Origin: Terriglobia bacterium
Lineage (GTDB): Bacteria > Acidobacteriota > Terriglobia > Terriglobales > Acidobacteriaceae
Direction of reading: 5' to 3'
Assembly: GCA_020073465.1 (NCBI GenBank)
Contig: JAIQFC010000033.1
Span: 1 to 42,014 of the forward strand
Length of the DNA stretch: 42,014 nucleotides
The position numbers were made by a program, and so were the translations under genes. Shown piece by piece: positions 1 through 7,687 of the stretch. How positions within the stretch are numbered: the first letter of the stretch is position 1; the number at the start of each line of letters is the position of its first letter. The notes beneath the pieces were generated by a model. That model was given only the letters and a program-made list of their open reading frames with translations. It was not told where the DNA came from and made no database searches.

Positions 1-1
1 G

Positions 2-160
2 AAAATCAGCAAGGCCTTGTGTGGAGAGTGGGTGCAACTGGAGCGGATCGGACAGCGGGTGCTGGTGTACTACTGCCGCACCCTGATCCGCGAACTCGAT
101 CTGGGGAACCAGCACTCGACCGCGGTCGAGCGCTGGTTCCCCCAGTCGGATGCCAAGTGA
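2..160 (+). CDS. IS transposase/integrase C-terminal end (partial)
   Basis: Open from the window edge to TGA at 158-160, giving 52 residues that end in ERWFPQSDAK. The segment KALCGEWVQLERIGQRVLVYYCRTLIREL resembles the C-terminal tail of DDE integrase-type transposases of the IS481/IS21 kind, where a short beta-strand domain follows the catalytic core. The catalytic core lies outside the window, so the family is a judgement from the tail only. Two near-identical direct repeats follow the stop directly, as expected of an element end. It probably marks the right end of an insertion sequence lying mostly upstream. Confidence 0.6.
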   Translation, partial: KISKALCGEWVQLERIGQRVLVYYCRTLIRELDLGNQHSTAVERWFPQSDAK

Positions 161-207
161 AAACTGTAAAGGATGTGTCGGGACAAACTGTAAAGTATGT
201 CGTGGGA
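161..207 (+). repeat. tandem 23-bp repeats at the IS right end
   Basis: Two copies of a 23-bp unit (161-183 and 185-207). Both begin AAACTGTAAAG and end in GGGA, starting right after the transposase stop. Repeated binding units near the ends are known for IS21 and some related elements, so this is probably the right terminus of the IS whose transposase tail precedes it. The left end is outside the window and no target duplication can be checked. Confidence 0.5.
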
Positions 208-557
208 CTAGACACGTACTTTGCGAAAGGTGGGAGGCACACAGCCGGGAACGCAATGATTCACCGCTTCTTTCCAAGAAGAAACTTTGCCCGCCGCCCG
301 AATACCGCTGTTGGCGGGTGGCGCACTCTGATGGTGATGGTCCAAGTTTTCCTGCGGAGTGCTGTGAAGATGAGCGCGAGATCCTTCGCTCCGCCTGAAA
401 ACCGGCTCCGCTCAGGATGACGCCAGATCCGTAGACAGGGACAGCCCGCTCAAACCACATCACCTCTCCTTTAAGTAACTTGATTCCGCGTACAGTCGGC
501 GGGCTGGCCTACTTTTTCGTCGTGCGCCCGAATGCCTCGCTGGAGTATTCTTTAGTC
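208..557. other. gene-free stretch with short repeats
   Basis: I see no credible coding region here. It holds a fragment of the GGGTGCCCC-type repeat near 221-240 (TTTGCGAAAGGTGGGA) and, at 380-424, a repeat shared with 29,545-29,589. Short frames crossing it have no recognisable features. Confidence 0.5.
380..424 (+). repeat. dispersed intergenic repeat, copy 1
   Basis: This 45-bp segment matches the reverse complement of 29,545-29,589 at 43 of 45 positions by eye. It contains the CTGAGCGGAGC / GCGGAGCGAAGG type arms seen in shortened form elsewhere in the window (29,421; 31,985; 32,150; 34,328; 34,900). It is a dispersed palindromic element, probably of the REP type. Confidence 0.7.
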
Positions 558-701
558 ATGGCTGGAAAGTGGCTGAAGCTCGCGCAGAAGATGGCCCAGG
601 CCGCCCGGGCGGGTGTCGCTGTCGAAAAAAAGCGCTTGAGCGATCTGCTCGCTGAGAAAAAGCGAACCCAGGTTCCGCAAACCACCCAGTCCTCCCGTTG
701 A
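558..701 (+). CDS. small basic protein upstream of zeta-toxin-like gene
   Basis: A 47-residue Lys/Arg/Ala-rich protein starting at ATG 558 (MAGKWLKLAQKM). A longer frame starts at 480 but has no better support. The stop TGA (699-701) overlaps the TTG start of the zeta-like kinase (698-700), so the two genes are translationally coupled. By position it could be the antitoxin or a partner of the kinase. I do not recognise its family, and a resemblance to epsilon antitoxins is not visible. Confidence 0.45.
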   Translation: MAGKWLKLAQKMAQAARAGVAVEKKRLSDLLAEKKRTQVPQTTQSSR

Positions 702-1387
702 CCCGCCCCACGCTGACCTTCATCGGCGGCGCCAACGGTTCCGGTAAGACCACCTTGACTCGCTGGAATTCTGACCTGTTCCAAGAGATTCCGGTACTCG
801 ATCCCGACACCCTAGGGAGCACACTGCAGTCCACCACATCTGCCGCATTCCCGATCGCCAGCGCTCGACGAGTTCTGCAGTCCGCGAAGACGCACATCAG
901 CGAAGGCACGAGCTTTGCAGTCGAAACCACGCTCGCCGGGAGGAACTATCTCCGCATGATGCTGGATGCGCGGCGCAGCGGATTTGAGATCGTACTGGTT
1001 TATATAGGGACAGAAAACGTCGAGATCAATCTGGCTCGAATCAGAAATCGAGTTCTCGCGGGTGGCCACGATGTCCCGGAGCAGGACGTCCGGCGGGGGG
1101 CTGGCCCATCCTTCCTCAATCTCATCTGCGGGGTGCCCCGTCCTTGTCTCTCCGTACTTTGGAGAGACAGGGCGGGGATTTTGAAGCATCCCAAGCGGGG
1201 TACGCTCTCCTAAAAGCAACTTGATCTGGGCGAGGGTGTATTCGACAATAATGACGTGACCTTGACGGGGAGCCGCCGAATCGGCTCTCACGGCGGCCTC
1301 AGCTTTTGCCGAGGCCGTTTGCATTTTCGGCCGGCGGCTCGCTCTGCTCACCTTGCAAAAAGCACAAGCCTGGGGCACCCTCAATGA
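698..1387 (+). pseudogene. zeta-toxin-like P-loop kinase, interrupted by a repeat
   Basis: Starts at TTG 698, overlapping the previous gene. Residues 10-19 form a Walker A motif (GGANGSGKTT), followed by SFAVETTLAGR and NLARIRNRVLAGGHDVPEQDVRR, all typical of zeta toxin/UDP-GlcNAc kinase family proteins. After about residue 133 the family resemblance ends and the frame runs through a repeat element (1131-1183) to TAA at 1211-1213. Past that stop, in the same frame, GEGVFDNND resembles the ...FDNS... segment near the C-terminus of zeta proteins. The gene therefore appears to have been split by a repeat insertion that brought a stop codon. The truncated product (171 residues) keeps the P-loop but lacks part of the fold and is probably inactive. 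Confidence 0.65.
1131..1183 (+). repeat. GGGTGCCCC-type hairpin repeat inside the zeta-like gene
   Basis: Arms GTCCTTGTCTCTCC and GGAGAGACAGGGC form a long hairpin, flanked by GGGTGCCCC and GGGGATTTTG. The same element lies inverted at 3172-3224. Both copies, read through by ORFs, encode the peptide VPRPCLS(V/A)LWRDRAGIL. Confidence 0.8.
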
Positions 1388-1417
1388 AAGATGGAAACCT
1401 TGGAGAGGAAGACATTC

Positions 1418-2452
1418 GTGAACCGCGTGAAAAAGTTCGCAATCGCTCTTGCCATCGCAGTCTTGGCTATCCTGCCGCTCAATGCCGCGGACCCCGCAGA
1501 CTCCAAGGCAATCATGGGATTCTACGAGTCCTCCGGCTCCTACGAATCTCTTCTCTCTTTCCACAGTTACATGAATCAACTCCCCACCGACACCTTCTCG
1601 GTCAACGCCAAAGGCAAGATCTCCGGCAGCACTCCGAAAGCTGCGCTCGATTTCGCGAGATCGAAAGGCATGTTGACCTTCGCCACCGTGTCGAATTTTG
1701 GAACCAAGGATTTCGATCCCAAGATCGCGCACTCGATCCTCACTCACCCCGCGATTCGGAAGCAGACCATCTCCAACCTGTTTCAACTGGTGAAGGCCGC
1801 AGGCTATTCCGGCATCAACATCGACTTCGAGTCTGTGCCGAACCATGACCGCGCTCCGTTCAGCGCCTTCGTTCACGACGTAGCCCAAGCCATGCGCTCT
1901 GCCGGATACGTCACCGTGGTTTCCGTCCCTGCCGAGTTGAAAGACGATCCCAACGACTCCTGGACCGGAGCCTTTGACTTCAAAGTTCTGGGGAGAGACG
2001 CCGACATCCTGCAACTGATGACCTACGACGAGAACGGCCCCTGGGGAGCGCCCGGCGCCGTCGCTGGTCTGAACTGGGTCGAACCGTGTGTTCGATTCGC
2101 GGTCTCTGTCGTCAAGTCTGGCAAAGTGAGCCTGGGAATTCCCGCCTATGGCTACGATTGGGACACAACGCACGGAACCGGCGTTCAATTGAAGTGGAAA
2201 GACATTCCCGCCCTGATCGCGAGCACCGGAGCGACGCCACAATGGGATGCCGCCTCCTCCTCGCCCTTCTTCACCTACCGCGGACCCGAAGGATCGAGTC
2301 ACGTAGTCTGGTACGAAGACACCCAGAGCATCCCGCTGAAATCAGCGCTCGCCGTCTCCTACAATCTGGCCGGAGTCTCCATGTTCGCCCTCGGATTCGA
2401 AGACAAAACCTTCTGGCTCGCTGTTCATTCAGGACTGAGGGACTCGCAGTAA
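1418..2452 (+). CDS. secreted glycoside hydrolase family 18 protein
   Basis: Predicted 344-residue exported hydrolase. I chose GTG at 1418 because GGAGAGGA lies 8 nt upstream and the product opens with a good signal peptide (NRVKKFAIALAIAVLAILPLNA). The in-frame ATG at 1391 has no ribosome site. The GH18 catalytic strand reads GINIDFES (D136, E138 as acid/base), and a later strand reads LQLMTYDENGPWG. This pattern is nearest to the spore-cortex/peptidoglycan GH18 group (YaaH/SleL-like) rather than to classical chitinases, so a beta-N-acetylglucosaminidase acting on cell wall or chitin fragments outside the membrane is likely. It stands alone and converges on the GNAT gene. Confidence 0.8.
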   Translation: MNRVKKFAIALAIAVLAILPLNAADPADSKAIMGFYESSGSYESLLSFHSYMNQLPTDTFSVNAKGKISGSTPKAALDFARSKGMLTFATVSNFGTKDFDPKIAHSILTHPAIRKQTISNLFQLVKAAGYSGINIDFESVPNHDRAPFSAFVHDVAQAMRSAGYVTVVSVPAELKDDPNDSWTGAFDFKVLGRDADILQLMTYDENGPWGAPGAVAGLNWVEPCVRFAVSVVKSGKVSLGIPAYGYDWDTTHGTGVQLKWKDIPALIASTGATPQWDAASSSPFFTYRGPEGSSHVVWYEDTQSIPLKSALAVSYNLAGVSMFALGFEDKTFWLAVHSGLRDSQ

Positions 2453-2511
2453 GTGAAAGATCGGAGGCGCGCGGTCCGCAGTGAAAATTGAACGCCCTTC
2501 AGTTTGGCCGT

Positions 2512-3138
2512 TCACGCTTGATCCCGGAGTTGCCTCAGCCGTCGCTTCACCTCCGGCCACTCTGCCGCCACGATTGAGAACCGCACCGAGTCGCGAGCGA
2601 TGAAATCAGCCGCCATCCGATGGGCACGCAGAATGCCTTCGCATTTCCCGCCAATGCGTTCGAGCGCCGCGCGGGAGCGCTGGTTCCGCGCGTCTGTATG
2701 AAAACACACGCGGAGCACCTGCCAGGTTTCGAAGGCGTGCGTCAGCATAAGCAGCTTGGCCTCGGTATTGGCCGCAGTCCGGATCGCCGAGCGCGTCAGC
2801 CAGGTGTAACCAATCTCACAGGCGTCGGGGAGGTCGCGTCCGTGTCGCGCGTGACCAGGCGGCCACGCCCAGCGCTCCAGATTCCAGAAGCGCGTCGACC
2901 CGAGGACGGCCCCCGTATCCACGCGGACAATCGCGAACGGCACCGCGGTCCCGGCATCCCGCCAGGCCAGAGCTGTGTCGACGTACCTGGCGGCCTCGAC
3001 CTTGCCCTGGGGCACGGGACTCCACTGATAGAGGGAGGGATCAACCGCCTCCGCGGCCACCAAGCCGTCAACGTGGCGGTGGTCAAGCGGTTCGAGAAGA
3101 ACGTGCTTGCCTGCCAGCACCAGACTTTCGCTTCCCAT
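2512..3138 (-). CDS. GNAT family N-acetyltransferase (RimJ/RimL-like)
   Basis: 208 residues from ATG 3138 (MGSESLVLAGKHVLLEPL). The opening strand, the central IGYTWLTRSAIRTAANTEAKLLMLTHAFE segment (acetyl-CoA-binding region) and RVCFHTDARNQRSRAALERIGG match the RimJ/RimL-type acetyltransferases that modify protein N-termini or small molecules; the substrate cannot be told. The frame is open further upstream to 3240, but that part is only a read-through of the repeat at 3172-3224, so I reject the longer start. Confidence 0.8.
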   Translation of the reverse strand: MGSESLVLAGKHVLLEPLDHRHVDGLVAAEAVDPSLYQWSPVPQGKVEAARYVDTALAWRDAGTAVPFAIVRVDTGAVLGSTRFWNLERWAWPPGHARHGRDLPDACEIGYTWLTRSAIRTAANTEAKLLMLTHAFETWQVLRVCFHTDARNQRSRAALERIGGKCEGILRAHRMAADFIARDSVRFSIVAAEWPEVKRRLRQLRDQA

Positions 3139-3171
3139 GGCCAGCAGTATGCAGGGAGTCGCTGCTGTTCG

Positions 3172-3224
3172 CAAAATCCCCGCCCTGTCTCTCCAAAGGG
3201 CGGAGAGACAAGGACGGGGCACCC
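3172..3224 (-). repeat. GGGTGCCCC-type hairpin repeat, inverted copy
   Basis: Reverse complement of the element at 1131-1183, with the same arms and a slightly different loop (CTCCAAAGGGCGGAG). It lies between the GNAT and cupin genes. Confidence 0.8.
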
Positions 3225-3264
3225 TCGGGTAGAAGACCATGGGAAAGGCTGGGCGGCACCGGCC

Positions 3265-3624
3265 TCACTTCTTCAGCTCGACGACGATCACATCCATCCC
3301 TTTGTCCCCGGTGTTCTCCGGCAAGTGAGTGTTGGCCGCTTCGTACTGCGTGTCTCCTGCTTTGACGGTAAAGGTCTGCTTCTTGCCGTCCGCGAAGGTG
3401 AATTCTCCCTTGGCGTCGGTGAGGAACACCGCCACCGTGGCGGGATGGCTGTGCATGACCGACTTCTCGTGCGGGCCGTAGTGCACCTTCAGAATCCGTA
3501 CCCGGTCGTTTTCGGTGATGACCGTGTAATGCTTGGGATCAGCCTTGACCGCATCCTGGGCTGAAAGAATTGGGGCGAGACAGAGACACACCGCCACCCC
3601 ATAAAGCGCGAGTCGCACTTGCAT
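3265..3624 (-). CDS. exported small cupin-domain protein
   Basis: 119 residues. ATG 3624 is preceded by AAGGAGAG at good spacing, so I prefer it to the longer frame reaching 3672. Residues 1-21 form a signal peptide (MQVRLALYGVAVCLCLAPILSAQ). The rest is a single conserved beta-barrel: KVHYGPHEKSVMHSHPATVAVFL holds the His-x-His pair and Glu of a cupin metal site, and KAGDTQYEAANTHLPENTG forms the second motif. Periplasmic cupins of this size have no assigned reaction. Confidence 0.8.
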   Translation of the reverse strand: MQVRLALYGVAVCLCLAPILSAQDAVKADPKHYTVITENDRVRILKVHYGPHEKSVMHSHPATVAVFLTDAKGEFTFADGKKQTFTVKAGDTQYEAANTHLPENTGDKGMDVIVVELKK

Positions 3625-3731
3625 GTTGCTCTCCTTGGGTTGTTGTGGGATTTGCTTCCGAAAGGCACCCAACCCTACTCCCGCAGGCTTACTGTGTCAA
3701 TGACCCCTTCATGCACGGTTCTTAAGTTCAT

Positions 3732-3818
3732 CATCAACCACCAGGGACACGAAGTCACACGAAGGCTTACCCCCTTGAAGGTTTCCTTCGTGCTCCTTCG
3801 TGTCCTTTGTGGTTGATG
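3732..3818. repeat. long imperfect palindrome (MITE-like), copy 1
   Basis: The left arm starts CATCAACCACCAGGGACACG and the right arm ends GTGTCCTTTGTGGTTGATG; between them CACGAAGG / CCTTCGTG also pair. The two arms form a near-complete 87-bp hairpin. Similar elements lie at 21,028-21,131 and 26,075-26,163. All three sit against gene ends and none contains a coding region. Confidence 0.75.
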
Positions 3819-3831
3819 GAATTGCGACGAG

Positions 3832-4332
3832 TCAAGCGGGAACGGCCCGCTCGATGCGGAACTTCTTCACCGCAAGAATGCCGAGCAGGATGAAAAGGGC
3901 CATGACCACCAGCTGCGCCATCAGGAATGGCGGCTCTTTCTGCGTTGGAGCCAGCGCTTTCAGCGCCGGTATCTTCAGGAAGGCCTGCACTACCGCAACG
4001 AAGACATTCAGGTACAGAGCGAGCACGGCGCATACCACGTAGATCCAGCGCCAGGCGCGCTCCAGGCGGAGAGCGTAGCGTGCCAGAATCGCAACCGCCA
4101 GCACCACGAGCGATATGATGCCGACCACGTGGGAGGGCAACAGGTGCTCGACCGGAAACAGGAACCCTGTCAGGCTCGTCAAGACGGTGGTCGTCAGAAA
4201 GATCGCGGTCCAGCCGTCAAGCCGTTTCCCGGCCAGCAGACCGAACAGGACCACGAATCCCGAGCCGATCCCCGCCAGGCTGATCAGTACGTGCACGAAA
4301 GTAAACGTAGATGTCGTCATCCCCAGAATCAT
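3832..4332 (-). CDS. four-helix membrane protein, unknown function
   Basis: 166 residues. Start ATG 4332 has AAAGGAGGTG just upstream. Four hydrophobic helices are visible: about residues 12-34, 41-62, 69-88 and 95-118, with a further hydrophobic stretch at 137-156. Charged residues are few outside the loops and the C-terminus (KKFRIERAVPA). I do not recognise a named family. It is an inner-membrane protein standing alone between the palindrome and a divergent gene. Confidence 0.7.
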   Translation of the reverse strand: MILGMTTSTFTFVHVLISLAGIGSGFVVLFGLLAGKRLDGWTAIFLTTTVLTSLTGFLFPVEHLLPSHVVGIISLVVLAVAILARYALRLERAWRWIYVVCAVLALYLNVFVAVVQAFLKIPALKALAPTQKEPPFLMAQLVVMALFILLGILAVKKFRIERAVPA

Positions 4333-4493
4333 GACGCACCTCCTTTCAAGGCCAAGATTCTATACCTGCCCGCTGTGATCTATTTTTTGTTCAGCTGTTC
4401 CCTCGCTGACCCATGTTCTCCTGCTGGCGGCGGGGGGAGCTTGAGCCGTGTCTGCGGCGTGACTGAGCGAATGCTATTCTCTGCAATATTCGT

Positions 4494-4982
4494 ATGTCGT
4501 ACCTAAGGGCATCCCTCGTGGCACAGATTGTCTTGGCGTTGTATTTCGAGGCGATCATCTGGTTCCCGCTCGGTGCGTGGAACGATCAACCCGGCAAGCG
4601 CTTGATTAAAGTGGTTCGGTCGGGAGAGGCGCCGGTTGCCGCGTTTGGGCTTGGCCTCGTAATGCTTCTGCCGGTTCTGCTCTTTGCGCTGGCGTACTGG
4701 CGGCGCTGGTCCTGGCTTATGTGGCTGGGGCTGTTCGGATACGGAGTGTGGGCCGTCTTGCACATCTGGAGTTGGTGGATCCCCTACATTTTCGGAGCAG
4801 ACCAAACTGCGCTCCGCAATCAGAAGTTCCTTGAAAGGACGACTAAGATCCTGCCCTCGTTTCCCAACCATCCCGCACCGGATGCCATGCATTTTGTGCT
4901 GGACCTGCTGCTGTTCTCAGTTGTCGGACTCACCGCCGTTGCGCTTTTCAAGCGAAGACGCAAACTCTTGGTTCAGGCTTAA
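4494..4982 (+). CDS. small integral membrane protein, unknown function
   Basis: 162 residues from ATG 4494. Hydrophobic segments lie near residues 7-27, 50-68, 74-98 and 135-152, rich in Trp (RRWSWLMWLGLFGYGVWAVLHIWSWWIPY). It ends in a basic tail (FKRRRKLLVQA), suggesting a cytoplasmic C-terminus. I recognise no family or motif. It is divergent from the preceding membrane-protein gene and has no operon partner. Confidence 0.65.
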   Translation: MSYLRASLVAQIVLALYFEAIIWFPLGAWNDQPGKRLIKVVRSGEAPVAAFGLGLVMLLPVLLFALAYWRRWSWLMWLGLFGYGVWAVLHIWSWWIPYIFGADQTALRNQKFLERTTKILPSFPNHPAPDAMHFVLDLLLFSVVGLTAVALFKRRRKLLVQA

Positions 4983-5150
4983 GTCTCCCACCCGTTCTCT
5001 GCGACAAAGCGTGTCAACAGCCACAGTACAATTGTTCAGGGTAGGCGCTGGCTGGTCGAGTTAGGGCCTCTAGGACACTGGTGTCACGCCGCACAGCGGC
5101 TCACCGCCCAGCGGCATGACGTGCGCATTAATACTTTGAGGTCACCCGGA

Positions 5151-5420
5151 ATGTGCAGGAACATCAAAACCCTTTTCAACTTCGACCCGCCGGTAACTCC
5201 GGAAGAAATTCGCGCTGCTTCGCTCCAGTTCGTGAGAAAAGTCAGCGGCTTCAACAAACCGTCCAAGGCAAACGAAGCTTCGTTCCTGGCGGCGGTCGAT
5301 GAAATCGCCGCCGTCTCGACCCGCCTTCTCCACTCGCTCGAAACGACGGCACCGCCAAAGAATCGGGAAGAAGAGGCCGCAAAAGCGAAAGCCCGCGCGG
5401 CGCAGCGGTTCGGTTCCTGA
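5151..5420 (+). CDS. DUF2277 family protein
   Basis: 89 residues from ATG 5151 (MCRNIKTLFNFDPPVTPEEI), with GAGG about 10 nt upstream. The longer frame from 5121 lacks support, because this family normally begins with MCRNIK. The sequence fits DUF2277 over its whole length (ASLQFVRKVSGFNKPSKANEA, then a helical EEEAAKAKARAAQRF tail). It is a small, probably cytosolic, mostly helical protein of unknown role. An imperfect hairpin (5082-5119) precedes it. Confidence 0.9.
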   Translation: MCRNIKTLFNFDPPVTPEEIRAASLQFVRKVSGFNKPSKANEASFLAAVDEIAAVSTRLLHSLETTAPPKNREEEAAKAKARAAQRFGS

Positions 5421-5508
5421 GTTTGCGGGTACCTGGCTTCTCGGTTTCTGCGGGAAGAAGGTCCAGGCAGGACTGCGAGGACCGGCAAGTGGGCGGACAG
5501 AAAAGCTG

Positions 5509-7218
5509 CTACGGCTGATCCTCAGAGGCCGGCACCGCCGCGAGCTGCAAGCTCTTCCGCTCGCCCTCACTCACCCGCAGCGCCCTTCCCTGCCCCTCGT
5601 AGCTCTTGAGGAATTCAGGGTTGTAGTAAGCCTCTCCGTCCACGGTCTCCCACGCAAGGAGCGTGTAGGCTCCGGGCTGAACACCATGCAGGGTGAAGCG
5701 CCCGCTTTGATCGCTGATGGTTTTGCGGAAGCGGTCGGTGCGCGAACGCAGGCGCGCCTCTGGCACGGCAACCACCACGGCGTTGGCGACGGGCTCGCCC
5801 TTTCCATTCGCCACCACGCCGTCGACGACGGCTCCCTCCGCGCTCGCCACAAGATCGAGCACGGCGGCACCGCCATTCACGCCAAATCCCGTGTCAGTCA
5901 CGTCGCGGCCCCCTGCCGCCACGGACTTGAGGAACCAGTCGGGACTCCCTCCGCCGTCGCCGGAGAACTGGACGTAGTAGTGTCCCGCTGGCACGTTCTT
6001 CCACTCGAAGCTGCCGTCGGCAGCCACGTGCGCCAACGTAGAAAAGCCCTCGCCAAAGGACACGGCACCGCTCACATCATCGTCGCCATCTGCCGAGATC
6101 AGCGAGAGGAATACCTGGCTTGGCTCGAACCGCCCAATCACGCTCCTGCTTTCCAAGCGAAGCCGCCCGTGAACCTGTCCGCCAACCTGCGGCGCCAGAC
6201 GCAGACCTTCCACGTTGTCTCCGGTAATCTGCAGCACCTGGCGCGCTGTCATGGGCACCGCCGCATCGCTCACTGTCGCCACCACCGTGTAGGCTCCCGG
6301 AGAGACGTCGCGGATCTCAAAGCTGCCATCCTTGCGGATCTCCGCGCCGTTCAGAGTCAGATTGAAATCGCGCGACTGCAGCAGGACCGAGGCCGTAGCC
6401 CCCCGCGGCAGGTTCACGACCGTACCGCGGATGGCCACGCTCGGGCTCGGCGTCAGCGAGAAGGTCGCGGGAAATTCGTCGCCCGCGTGCAACGTGATGG
6501 CAGACGCCTGGCCGCGATCCTTCGTGCCGGGATAGTAGGTCGTCATGTAGGAAGTGACGGCAGGCTTGTCCGAGGCTCCACCGGAAACCTTCCCTGCATC
6601 AGACGGCGCACCGCTCGAGGCTTCAATCAGGCTCTTGAAGTTCGGTGGGGGAGTCACGGATACGTAGTAGTTGCCCGCAGGCAACCCCGCAATGCGGTAC
6701 TCGCCCAGATCATTGGTGCGCTCCGCCCCCGCCTGCTCCCAGCGGCTGTGCCCCGAAACGTAGGTCTCACGCAGCACCGCCACCTGCGCATCGGGCAGAG
6801 GATCGCCATCTTCGTCGGTCACCCGGCCTGCGACAACCGCGGCAGCCTGTAGCCGGATGAGCAGGTCTTTGAGTTCCTGCCCCGCGCTCAGAGTCAGCAC
6901 CCTGCCTTCGGTACGCGGACGGTGCTTGTCGACTTCCAGAAACCCTGTGCGCTCGGCAAATAGCCGGTAGCGTCCCGGCAGAATACCGTCCATGTGGAAT
7001 GTCCCATCGGCGCCGGTGATCGCTGTGTAGTTTCCTCCGTCGCTCTGGTTCTCGGCGATGAGTTCGATCAGAGCCTTCTTCACCGGTTCGCCTGTGGGAT
7101 CCTTCGTGACGATGCCCCCAACCGTCGCCCGTGACGGGCGCGCCGACGCGGTAGTCTGGGCGAAAACAGCCGGGTTCAGCAACAGGGCTAGCAACAGGCA
7201 TGCGTGCGTGGGCTTCAT
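5509..7218 (-). CDS. secreted protein with repeated carboxypeptidase-regulatory-like domains
   Basis: 569 residues from ATG 7218. Signal peptide MKPTHACLLLALLLNPAVFA, then at least four beta-sandwich repeats of the CarboxypepD_reg type: GGIVTKDPTGEPVKKALIEL (about 33-95), VAGRVTDEDGDPLPDAQVAV (about 130-190), IRGTVVNLPRGATASVLLQS (about 260-320) and VDGVVANGKGEPVANAVVVA (about 455-530). Each closes with a GxY(T/R) strand such as LPGRYRL, LPAGNYYV, SPGAYTVV and QPGAYTLL. Such proteins are abundant in Acidobacteriota and presumably act at the cell surface in binding or adhesion. No enzymatic domain or TonB barrel is attached. The frame continues to 7470 but runs into the transposon end, so the longer start is rejected. 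Confidence 0.8.
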   Translation of the reverse strand: MKPTHACLLLALLLNPAVFAQTTASARPSRATVGGIVTKDPTGEPVKKALIELIAENQSDGGNYTAITGADGTFHMDGILPGRYRLFAERTGFLEVDKHRPRTEGRVLTLSAGQELKDLLIRLQAAAVVAGRVTDEDGDPLPDAQVAVLRETYVSGHSRWEQAGAERTNDLGEYRIAGLPAGNYYVSVTPPPNFKSLIEASSGAPSDAGKVSGGASDKPAVTSYMTTYYPGTKDRGQASAITLHAGDEFPATFSLTPSPSVAIRGTVVNLPRGATASVLLQSRDFNLTLNGAEIRKDGSFEIRDVSPGAYTVVATVSDAAVPMTARQVLQITGDNVEGLRLAPQVGGQVHGRLRLESRSVIGRFEPSQVFLSLISADGDDDVSGAVSFGEGFSTLAHVAADGSFEWKNVPAGHYYVQFSGDGGGSPDWFLKSVAAGGRDVTDTGFGVNGGAAVLDLVASAEGAVVDGVVANGKGEPVANAVVVAVPEARLRSRTDRFRKTISDQSGRFTLHGVQPGAYTLLAWETVDGEAYYNPEFLKSYEGQGRALRVSEGERKSLQLAAVPASEDQP

Positions 7219-7356
7219 CAAGTGCGAGGTGGAAGGGTCATTTGTGGCCGGGAGGATCGGCCGGGGACGCTCAACTCGTCCTATTCTACCCCGGCTTGGC
7301 GGAGTGCCCAAGAGGCAAGTGCGGCGGGCCAGGATATATATCTTGAAAAATAAAAG

Positions 7357-7383
7357 GGTAATTATCCCTTGACAGTAGGTACG
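7357..7383 (+). repeat. left terminal inverted repeat of the IS1595-type transposon
   Basis: Matches 10,527-10,553 inverted at all 27 positions. It begins GG, as IS1595 ends do, and carries TTGACA reading inward. Confidence 0.95.
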
Positions 7384-7397
7384 AACTCTGATAAGGT
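7369..7397 (+). promoter_or_regulatory. candidate promoter formed in the left transposon end
   Basis: TTGACA (7369-7374) lies in the inverted repeat, followed after 17 nt by TAAGGT (7392-7397), a weak -10. It reads inward, 27 nt before the first ORF of the element (7424). The right end carries the same TTGACA reading toward the protease gene, but no good -10 is visible there. Confidence 0.4.
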
Positions 7398-7423
7398 TTG
7401 CGTAGTCACGGTAGGTACAGAAA

Positions 7424-7678
7424 ATGAGCGAGAGAAACCTGAAAGAAATGCTCGCCGAGTCTCTGGACATGATCGTTGATCTAGGTGAAGCGATAAACGG
7501 TCAAGTTCTTCAGATGTCAGCGATGCTAACTGCTCTTGCAGAAACAGTGCCGGGTTTTGCCCAAGCTTTTGAGCAAGCGCACGCCGCTGAAATAGCCGAA
7601 CAAGAAAACAGTGACAGCGTAGGAAATCCGAGCGTGCGAGAAGCGCTTGATCGGATTCGCAAGCTACGAGAGAAATAG
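7424..7678 (+). CDS. 84-residue helical protein, first gene of the transposon
   Basis: ATG 7424 gives an acidic, probably all-helical protein (MSERNLKEMLAESLDMIVDLG...). The middle is hydrophobic-heptad-like (QVLQMSAMLTALAETVPGFAQAFEQA) and the C-terminus ends in EALDRIRKLREK. No known family is recognised. It lies 9 nt upstream of the transposase and inside the inverted repeats, so it is part of the element. It could be a transposase accessory or regulatory protein, but nothing in the sequence proves this. Confidence 0.6.
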   Translation: MSERNLKEMLAESLDMIVDLGEAINGQVLQMSAMLTALAETVPGFAQAFEQAHAAEIAEQENSDSVGNPSVREALDRIRKLREK

Positions 7679-7687
7679 GGATTCTCC

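Noticed and set aside
812..2302. Minus-strand 496-codon open frame
   Set aside because: It is the shadow of the zeta-like and GH18 genes on the other strand, with no domain or codon support.
5299..6852. Plus-strand 517-codon open frame
   Set aside because: Antisense to the carboxypeptidase-regulatory-like protein gene; Arg/His/Pro-rich content typical of shadow frames in GC-rich DNA.
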